Positions 7,945 to 13,404 of a DNA stretch of 13,404 nucleotides are shown here, piece by piece. The translations under genes and the position numbers were made by a program. Source of the DNA: an uncultured Woeseia sp. (lineage in GTDB: Bacteria; Pseudomonadota; Gammaproteobacteria; Steroidobacterales; Woeseiaceae). Within the stretch, counting starts at the first letter, position 1, and the number at the start of each line of letters is the position of its first letter. The stretch spans positions 1-13,404 of the forward strand of contig CALALV010000097.1 in NCBI GenBank assembly GCA_937925605.1, in the 5' to 3' direction. The notes beneath the pieces were generated by a model. That model did no database searches. It was not told the DNA's origin and saw nothing but the letters and a program-made list of their open reading frames with translations.

Positions 7945-8475
7945 ATGGCAAGGGTAAGCTGGCAAGGCAGTCACTTCGAGATCTCGGGCGACCTGCCGAC
8001 GGTGGGCAGCCGCGCGGCGGACGTGTCGCTGGTCAACACCGACCTGTGCGACATGTCGCTTGCGAACTGGATGGGCAAGCGCAAGATCCTTAACATCTTT
8101 CCCAGCATCGACACGCCGATCTGCGCCAAGTCGGTCGTCGCCTTCGACAAGCTGTCGGCCGGGCACGACGACATCGCGATGCTGATGATCTCCTACGACC
8201 TGCCGTTCGCCCACCTGCGCTTTCGCAAGGAGCAGGGGCTCGAGCGAGTCGTACAGCTCTCGGCGATCCGCCACGCCGGCTTCGGCGAGAACTACGGTGT
8301 GCTGATTACCGAAGGGCCGCTGGCGGGCATGTTCGCGCGCGCCATCGTGGTTCTCGACGAGAACAACACGGTCGTGCACCGCGAGCTGGTCGAGGACCTC
8401 GACAACGAACCGGATTACGTCGCCGCGCTGGCGGCGCTCGGCATCGAGGCCGACATGGATCTCACCTGCGACTGA
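7945..8475 (+). CDS. tpx: Thiol peroxidase (Tpx-type peroxiredoxin) without the usual resolving cysteine
   Basis: A 176-residue peroxiredoxin of the atypical 2-Cys Tpx family (E. coli Tpx has 168), which reduces hydroperoxides. The peroxidatic site NIFPSIDTPICAKSV is intact with Thr57 and Cys60, and the catalytic arginine of FARAIVVLDENN is Arg132. In E. coli Tpx the resolving Cys95 lies in RFCGAEGL; here the same place reads RFRKEQGL, with Arg94 encoded by CGC at 8224-8226. Two other cysteines, Cys35 and Cys175 (penultimate residue), are not found in E. coli Tpx. The rest of the fold, including SYDLPFAHLRF and NEPDYVAALAAL, aligns without gaps, so a frameshift is unlikely. Gaps to gcvPA and gcvPB are 19 and 22 nt on the same strand, so it should be transcribed with the gcv genes. 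It may work as a 1-Cys enzyme or use Cys175; both are inference. Confidence 0.92.
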   Translation: MARVSWQGSHFEISGDLPTVGSRAADVSLVNTDLCDMSLANWMGKRKILNIFPSIDTPICAKSVVAFDKLSAGHDDIAMLMISYDLPFAHLRFRKEQGLERVVQLSAIRHAGFGENYGVLITEGPLAGMFARAIVVLDENNTVVHRELVEDLDNEPDYVAALAALGIEADMDLTCD

Positions 8476-8497
8476 CCACGAGAGACGACAGAACGAC

Positions 8498-9964
8498 ATG
8501 ACCGAACCGCTGATCTTCGAGAAATCCCGCGCCGGCCGGCGCGCTTTCGCCCAGGCGCCGCGCGACCTGCCGAAAACGGACATCCCGGCCGCATTCCTGC
8601 GCGAGGACACGCCGCTGCTGCCGGAGGTCTCGGAGCTGCAGGTCGTGCGTCACTTCACGCGCCTCTCGCAGCTGAACTTCTCGATCGACACGCACTTCTA
8701 CCCGCTGGGTTCGTGCACGATGAAATACAACCCGCGGGCCTGCAACACGCTCGCGCTGTTGCCCGGCTTCGCCGGCCGGCACCCGCTCGGTCCCGAGAGC
8801 CACGGGCAGGGCTTCCTCGCCTGCATGTACGAGCTGCAGGACATGCTGAAGGCCGTGACCGGCATGCAGGCCGTGTCGCTGACGCCGATGGCAGGCGCCC
8901 AGGGCGAGTTCGCCGGCGTCGCGATGATCCGCGCCTACCACAAGGCGCGCGGCGACGACGAGCGCAGCGAGATCATCGTGCCGGACGCCGCGCACGGCAC
9001 GAACCCGGCCACGGCGACGATGTGCGGCATGAGCGTCGTCGAGCTGCCGACGGACGAGGACGGCGACGTCGACCTCGAGGCGCTGCAGAACGCGGTCGGC
9101 CCGAAGACGGCCGGCATCATGCTGACGAACCCGTCGACGCTCGGCGTGTTCGAGCGCAAGATCGTCGACGTCGCGAAAATCGTTCACGATGCGGGCGGCC
9201 TGCTGTACTACGACGGCGCGAACCTGAACGCGATTCTCGGCAAGGTCCGGCCGGGTGACATGGGCTTCGACGTCATCCACATGAACCTGCACAAGACCTT
9301 CTCGACGCCGCACGGCGGCGGCGGCCCCGGTTCCGGCGCCGTCGGCGTGGGCAAGCGACTGATGCCCTACATGCCCCTGCCGGTCGTCGGCCGCGAGGGC
9401 GAGGGCAGCGATGCGCGCTACCGCTGGCTGACCGAAGACGACCTGCCGGACTCGATCGGGCGCCTGTCCGGCTTCATGGGCAACGCCGGGGTGCTGCTCA
9501 GGGCCTACGTCTACATGCGCATGGTCGGCCGGGACGGCATGCGCCGGATCGGCGAGTTCGCGACACTGAATGCGAACTACCTGCAGGCGCGGCTGAAGCA
9601 GGCGGGCTTCCGCCTGGCATTCCCGGAGCGGCGGGCCAGCCACGAATTCATCGTCACGCTGAAGAACGAGGCGAAGACGCTGCAACTCACGGCGATGGAC
9701 ATCGCCAAGGCGCTGCTGGACTACGGCTTCCACGCGCCGACGACCTACTTCCCGCTGCTCGTGCCCGAGTGCCTGCTGATCGAGCCGACCGAGACCGAGA
9801 GCCGCGAGGCGCTGGACCGTTTCGTCGACGCGATGCTCGCGATCGTCGAGGAGGCGAAGCAGGAGCCGGGCAAGCACAAGGAGGCGCCGTTCACGATGCC
9901 GGTGCGGCGCCTGGACGACGTCAAGGCGGCGCGCCAGCTGGATCTCGCCTGGCGGGCCGGCTGA
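8498..9964 (+). CDS. gcvPB: Glycine dehydrogenase (decarboxylating) subunit 2
   Basis: A 488-residue PLP-dependent subunit, near the usual 480-490 for GcvPB and equivalent to the C-terminal half of fused GcvP. The PLP lysine is Lys266 in MNLHKTFSTPHGGGGPGSG. Other family blocks are FYPLGSCTMKYNPR (about 68-81), LTPMAGAQGEFAGV, PDAAHGTNPATATMCG, MLTNPSTLGVFE and YYDGANLNAILG. The C-terminus DYGFHAPTTYFPLLVPECLLIEPTETESR is complete. With GcvPA it releases CO2 from glycine and hands the aminomethyl group to GcvH. The ribosome site is weak (GAGAG around 8480-8484). It is the last gene of the operon; a short hairpin with a TTTT tail follows at 9972-9988. Confidence 0.96.
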   Translation: MTEPLIFEKSRAGRRAFAQAPRDLPKTDIPAAFLREDTPLLPEVSELQVVRHFTRLSQLNFSIDTHFYPLGSCTMKYNPRACNTLALLPGFAGRHPLGPESHGQGFLACMYELQDMLKAVTGMQAVSLTPMAGAQGEFAGVAMIRAYHKARGDDERSEIIVPDAAHGTNPATATMCGMSVVELPTDEDGDVDLEALQNAVGPKTAGIMLTNPSTLGVFERKIVDVAKIVHDAGGLLYYDGANLNAILGKVRPGDMGFDVIHMNLHKTFSTPHGGGGPGSGAVGVGKRLMPYMPLPVVGREGEGSDARYRWLTEDDLPDSIGRLSGFMGNAGVLLRAYVYMRMVGRDGMRRIGEFATLNANYLQARLKQAGFRLAFPERRASHEFIVTLKNEAKTLQLTAMDIAKALLDYGFHAPTTYFPLLVPECLLIEPTETESREALDRFVDAMLAIVEEAKQEPGKHKEAPFTMPVRRLDDVKAARQLDLAWRAG

Positions 9965-9971
9965 GGGCGGG

Positions 9972-9988
9972 AACCGTCGGGCGGTTTT
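9972..9988 (+). terminator. Weak intrinsic terminator after gcvPB
   Basis: AACCG (9972-9976) pairs with CGGTT (9982-9986) around TCGGG, and the arm runs into TTTT (9985-9988). The stem is only 5 bp, so termination may be partial. It sits 7 nt after the gcvPB stop, as expected for an operon end. Confidence 0.45.
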
Positions 9989-10048
9989 ACAGTCCGTAAG
10001 TAACCGTCCTTAAGTTAACAGGGTCCACGAAGGGCCCCGCCCAACCCC

Positions 10049-10054
10049 TACAAT
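10049..10054 (+). promoter_or_regulatory. Possible -10 element for a near-leaderless htrA-like mRNA
   Basis: TACAAT matches the -10 consensus at five of six positions and lies 9 nt before ATG 10064, which would put the transcript start at about 10061-10062. The 20 nt before the ATG contain no purine-rich ribosome site, which agrees with a leaderless start. No good -35 hexamer is found 16-18 bp upstream, so the call is weak. Elsewhere in the 99-nt spacer TTTACA (9986-9991) resembles a -35 but lacks a convincing -10. Confidence 0.33.
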
Positions 10055-10063
10055 AGATCCCCT

Positions 10064-12856
10064 ATGCTGAGCAGACTGACTACCGTGGCCGCCCTCCTCG
10101 GGTTGCTGCTTTCGCCCGCCGTCGCCGAGGAACCGGAGTGGGTCGGCACCCTCGAGCGTATCTCGTCCGGGGTCGTCTCGATTCGCGTCGATTCCACGCG
10201 TGCCTTCGATACCGAGTGGAACTCCTCGTCGCAGGCGACCGGTTTCGTCGTCGACGCAGAGCGCGGCATCATCCTGACCAATCGCCACGTCGTGACCCCC
10301 GGGCCGGTCGTGGCGGAAGCGGTGTTCCTGAACAACGAGGAAGTGCGGCTCCGCCCGATCTACCGCGACCCGGTGCACGACTTCGGCTTCTTCAGCTACG
10401 ACCCGGCCGAACTCCGCTACATCGAACCGGCGGAATTGCCGCTGGTGCCGGGCGCCGCGGGCATCGGCCGCGAGATCCGGGTGGTCGGCAACGACGCCGG
10501 CGAGCAGCTGTCGATCCTGGCCGGCACGATTGCCCGGCTGGACCGTCGCGCGCCGGAATACGGGCGCGGCAAGTACAACGACTTCAATACCTTCTATTTC
10601 CAGGCGGCCTCGGGCACCTCCGGCGGTTCGTCCGGTTCGCCGGTGGTCAACATCGAGGGCCAGGTCGTCGCGCTGAACGCGGGCGGCAACAACCAGGCCG
10701 CGAGCAGTTTCTTCCTGCCGCTCGACCGCATCGAGCGGGCACTCCGGCTGCTGCAGGACGGCCGGTCGGTCAGCCGCGGCACGTTGCAGACCGAGTTCGT
10801 GCGTCGCACCTACGACGAGCTCACGCGCCTCGGGCTGCGGCCGGAGACCGAGACGCTGGTGCGCGAGCGCTTCCCCGAGCAGACCGGCATGCTGACCGTG
10901 CAGCAGGTCATCCCGGGCTCGCCCGCGGACGGCCCGCTGCAGCCCGGCGACATCCTCGTACGCGTCGACGGCGAACTCGTGACCGAATTCGTCCCGCTCG
11001 CGGCCACGCTGGACGACAGGGTCGGCGAGCGCGTCAGGCTGGACATCGAACGCGGCGGCCGGCAGCTCTCTGCCGAACTCGACGTATCGGACCTGCACGC
11101 GATCACACCCGACGAGTACCTCGAGTTCGGCGACGCGATCGTCAACGACCTGTCCTACCAGCAGGCGCGGCACTACAACAAGCCGATCGAGGGCGTCTAC
11201 GTCGCGAACCCGGGCTACATGCTGGCGCGCGCGGCGATCCCGCGCGGCGCCGTGATCTCCGAGATCGGTGGCAAGCCGGTCGCGTCGATCGACGATCTCG
11301 AGACGGAGCTCGAAGCGCTCGCCGACGGTGAGCGCGCCACCGTGCGCTTCACGACGATCGAGGATCCGCGCAACAGCATCGTACGTTCGATAACGATGGA
11401 CCGGACCTGGTTCCCGGCCCGGCGCTGCGCGCGCAACGACGATACCGGCCTGTGGCCCTGCCGCGAGCTGGCCGCCGGCCCGGCGCCCGAGCCTCCGGAC
11501 GGCGGCAGCACGCGTTTCACGCCGCACGACGACCCGCGCGTCAACGCCGTGCGGCCGTCGCTGGTCATGGTCAACTTCGACCTGCCGTACACGGTCTCCG
11601 GCGTAGCCGACCGTCACTACTACGGCACCGGTGTCGTCGTTGACGCCCGCCGCGGGCTGGTCGTCGTCGACCGCAACACGGTGCCGGTGGCGATGGGCGA
11701 CGTTACGGTCACGTTCGCCGGCTCGCTCGAGGTGCCGGGCCGGGTCGAATTCATCCATCCGCTGCACAACCTGGCGGTCGTTGCCTACGATCCGGCGCTG
11801 ATCGGCGATACGCCCGTGCGCGCCGCGCGCTTCGAGCCGAAGCGGCTGGTGCCCGGCGAGAAGGTCTGGGTCGTCGGTCTCAAGGGCGACCACCAGGTCG
11901 CGCACCAGGAAAGCACCGTGGCCTCGGTCGACCCGCTGGTGCTGCCGCTGTCGCGCACGATGCGTTTCCGCGACAGCAACCTGGAGGGCGTGTCGCTGGT
12001 CAGCGCGCCCGGCGATTTCGACGGCGTCATCGTCAACGGCAAGGGCCAGGTGCGCGCGATGTGGTCGAGCTTCGCCTTCCAGAGCGGCAGCGAGTCCGGC
12101 CAGATCAACCGCGGCGTCTCCGCCGACCTGGTAGTCGAGCTGCTGGACGTCGTGCGCTCCGGTCGTCCCTTTTACTCGCTCGAGACCGAGCTCGGCTACG
12201 CGCCGCTGTTCGCCGCTCGCAAGCTCGGCCTCGACGAGGACTGGCTGGAACGTCTCGAGCGCCACGACCCGAAGGGCCGGCGCGCGCTAAGCGTACAGCG
12301 CATCGTTGCCGGCTCGCCGGCAGACGCGGTCCTGAAGAACGGCGACATGATCCTCGCGATCGACGGCAACATCGTGACCAGCTTCCGCGAATTCGAGCGC
12401 GCCGTGCAGCAGCCCGGCGTCGCCGTCACGGTATGGCGCGACGGCGAGGCGCTGGACCTCGACATCGACACGGTGGCACTCGACGGCGAAGGCATCAGCC
12501 AGGCGCTGTCCTGGTCCGGCGCGCTGCTGCAAAACCCGCACCGGGCCATGGCCGTGCAGCGCGGCATCGAGCCCGACGGCGTCTACGTCGCGTTCTACAG
12601 CTACGGTTCGCCCGCCACGCGCTACGGGCTGTGGGCGGGGCGCCGGATCGTGGCCGTGGACGAGACCGACACGCCCGACCTCGAGACCTTTCTGCAGGTC
12701 GTCGCGGGCAAACGCGAGCAGGAATCGGTACGCTTGAAGACCGTCACCTGGAACGGCGCGGTCGAAGTCATAACGCTGAAACCCGACAACCACTACTGGC
12801 CTGCCTACGAGATCCGGCGGACACCCGATGGCTGGCAGCGCCGATCGATAAGCTGA
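10064..12856 (+). CDS. Exported Nma111/Deg7-like HtrA protein: two protease modules, about four PDZ domains
   Basis: A 930-residue periplasmic protein with signal peptide MLSRLTTVAALLGLLLSPAVA. The first trypsin-like domain (about 25-245) has His75 in LTNRHVV, Asp106 in VHDFGFFSYDP and Ser190 in GGSSGSPVV, so it should be active. Two PDZ-like regions follow (about 275-350 and 380-445; VIPGSPADGPLQPGDILVRV marks the first). A second protease domain (about 500-690) is dead: Asn538 in VVVDRNTVPVAMGDV, Asn569 in HPLHNLAVVAYDP and Asp653 in GDFDGVIVN replace His, Asp and Ser. Two more PDZ-like regions end the protein (about 745-810 and 835-905). This order is that of yeast Nma111 and plant Deg7, not of bacterial DegP/DegS/DegQ (one protease, one or two PDZ). 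The likely role is envelope protein quality control; substrates are unknown. The next gene's ribosome site overlaps its stop codon. Confidence 0.9.
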   Translation: MLSRLTTVAALLGLLLSPAVAEEPEWVGTLERISSGVVSIRVDSTRAFDTEWNSSSQATGFVVDAERGIILTNRHVVTPGPVVAEAVFLNNEEVRLRPIYRDPVHDFGFFSYDPAELRYIEPAELPLVPGAAGIGREIRVVGNDAGEQLSILAGTIARLDRRAPEYGRGKYNDFNTFYFQAASGTSGGSSGSPVVNIEGQVVALNAGGNNQAASSFFLPLDRIERALRLLQDGRSVSRGTLQTEFVRRTYDELTRLGLRPETETLVRERFPEQTGMLTVQQVIPGSPADGPLQPGDILVRVDGELVTEFVPLAATLDDRVGERVRLDIERGGRQLSAELDVSDLHAITPDEYLEFGDAIVNDLSYQQARHYNKPIEGVYVANPGYMLARAAIPRGAVISEIGGKPVASIDDLETELEALADGERATVRFTTIEDPRNSIVRSITMDRTWFPARRCARNDDTGLWPCRELAAGPAPEPPDGGSTRFTPHDDPRVNAVRPSLVMVNFDLPYTVSGVADRHYYGTGVVVDARRGLVVVDRNTVPVAMGDVTVTFAGSLEVPGRVEFIHPLHNLAVVAYDPALIGDTPVRAARFEPKRLVPGEKVWVVGLKGDHQVAHQESTVASVDPLVLPLSRTMRFRDSNLEGVSLVSAPGDFDGVIVNGKGQVRAMWSSFAFQSGSESGQINRGVSADLVVELLDVVRSGRPFYSLETELGYAPLFAARKLGLDEDWLERLERHDPKGRRALSVQRIVAGSPADAVLKNGDMILAIDGNIVTSFREFERAVQQPGVAVTVWRDGEALDLDIDTVALDGEGISQALSWSGALLQNPHRAMAVQRGIEPDGVYVAFYSYGSPATRYGLWAGRRIVAVDETDTPDLETFLQVVAGKREQESVRLKTVTWNGAVEVITLKPDNHYWPAYEIRRTPDGWQRRSIS

Positions 12857-12859
12857 GGA
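12855..12859 (+). promoter_or_regulatory. Ribosome binding site overlapping the htrA-like stop codon
   Basis: GAGGA begins inside the TGA at 12854-12856 and lies 6 nt before GTG 12866. It decides the GTG start of the M23-type gene and suggests that translation of the two genes is coupled. Confidence 0.65.
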
Positions 12860-12865
12860 CTAAAG

Positions 12866-13404
12866 GTGAGCGCGACAACAACAACAATAAAATGCCTCCC
12901 CCCACTGCTCGCCCTGCTGCTGGCCGCCGCGGCCCCGGCGCAGACGCTGTACAAGTACCGCGGCGCGGCGGGCGAGTGGATATTCACCGACCGCCAGCCG
13001 GCCCTGCTGGACGGCGTCGAGACCCGCGAACTGGCGCGGGCCCGCGCGGCCGGCAAGGTCGAACTCGAGCGCCACAGTGCGAACGGCCGGCAGACGCTGC
13101 TGGCGAGCAACACGCTGCACGCGCCCGTGCAGCTGAGGCTGCTGCCGCCGGGCGCCACCAGCCCGTACGCGGAGGGCTACCGCGACTGGGTGCTGCCGCC
13201 GCACAGCCGCATCGAGCTGCAGGCCTTCGAGGTCGGCACGCCCGCGGCCGCGGCGAGTACGGAGCAGCGCTACACCTGGCTGATCGGTGACCCGGAGTCG
13301 CGGCACGCGCCGGACACGCTGTACCGCGCACCGTTCCCGGTGGCCGTGACCCACCGTGTATCGCAGGCCTGGCCGAGCCTCGCGACGCACACGACGCCGG
13401 ACAG
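12866..13404 (+). CDS. Secreted M23-type peptidase, N-terminal part (3' partial)
   Basis: The frame from GTG 12866 is open to the window end (179 codons). A signal peptide is visible: Lys9, then LPPLLALLLAAAAPAQ (residues 11-26). It is followed by TLYKYRGAAGEWIFTDRQP, a short DUF4124-like segment typical of secreted proteins in gammaproteobacteria. The next region (about 80-150) looks like the all-beta domain before the catalytic domain of many M23 endopeptidases. The last residues YRAPFPVAVTHRVSQAWPSL resemble the entry to an M23 LytM domain, which cuts peptidoglycan cross-links. The HxxxD and HxH zinc motifs would lie beyond the window, so activity cannot be judged. There is no ATG option in this frame near the signal peptide; ATG 12892 is out of frame. 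Codons 4-9 are AC/A-rich (four ACA repeats), unlike the surrounding GC-rich sequence. It lies 9 nt after the HtrA-like gene. Confidence 0.72.
   Translation, partial: MSATTTTIKCLPPLLALLLAAAAPAQTLYKYRGAAGEWIFTDRQPALLDGVETRELARARAAGKVELERHSANGRQTLLASNTLHAPVQLRLLPPGATSPYAEGYRDWVLPPHSRIELQAFEVGTPAAAASTEQRYTWLIGDPESRHAPDTLYRAPFPVAVTHRVSQAWPSLATHTTPD

Noticed and set aside
8462..9877. 471-residue minus-strand open frame opposite gcvPB
   Set aside because: Antisense shadow of a highly conserved gene; composition is typical of such shadows and there is no ribosome site or motif.
10010..12265. 751-residue minus-strand open frame opposite the HtrA-like gene
   Set aside because: Low-complexity Arg/Asp/His/Val-rich translation with no recognisable domain; the opposite strand encodes an intact protease with catalytic residues and PDZ motifs.

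Overview
The window is GC-rich (third codon positions mostly G or C), densely packed and chromosomal in character. The protein families and gene order (a UbiH/UbiI-type hydroxylase close to a riboswitch-controlled glycine cleavage operon, and a 7TM inactive-transglutaminase/ATP-grasp pair) point to a gammaproteobacterium. I cannot place it more precisely. No mobile element, CRISPR array, tRNA or rRNA was seen. All real genes are on the + strand except one DUF885 metallopeptidase.

Layout. Positions 1-170 hold the last 55 codons of a flavin-dependent ubiquinone-biosynthesis hydroxylase. Positions 171-341 are a gene-free leader with a possible promoter and two hairpins. Positions 342-2862 hold a two-gene unit: a membrane protein with a catalytically dead periplasmic transglutaminase domain and seven C-terminal helices, then an ATP-grasp ligase of the alpha-L-glutamate-ligase-related family. 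Positions 2885-4627, on the minus strand, encode an exported DUF885 peptidase. Positions 4628-4993 carry a predicted promoter, a tandem glycine riboswitch and an intrinsic terminator.

Positions 4994-9964 are the glycine cleavage operon: gcvT, gcvH, gcvPA, a thiol peroxidase (tpx-like) and gcvPB. The P-protein is split into two subunits, and the peroxidase gene sits between them with short spacers on both sides. The peroxidase keeps its peroxidatic cysteine (Cys60) but has Arg94 where the resolving cysteine of Tpx normally lies. Positions 10064-12856 encode a 930-residue exported HtrA-type protein with two protease modules, the second dead, and about four PDZ-like domains. This is the plan of yeast Nma111 and plant Deg7. 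A GTG-started gene for a secreted M23-type peptidase follows, apparently translationally coupled, and runs off the end of the window.

How the genes work together. The riboswitch should let glycine control its own degradation: GcvP decarboxylates glycine, GcvH carries the aminomethyl group on lipoyl-lysine, and GcvT transfers the one-carbon unit to tetrahydrofolate. The L-protein (lipoamide dehydrogenase) is not in the window. The flanking genes mostly act at the membrane or in the periplasm. The most unusual points are the peroxidase with an apparently lost resolving cysteine inside a lipoyl-enzyme operon, the Nma111/Deg7-like bacterial protease, and the inactive-transglutaminase/ATP-grasp pair without its usual protease partner next to it.
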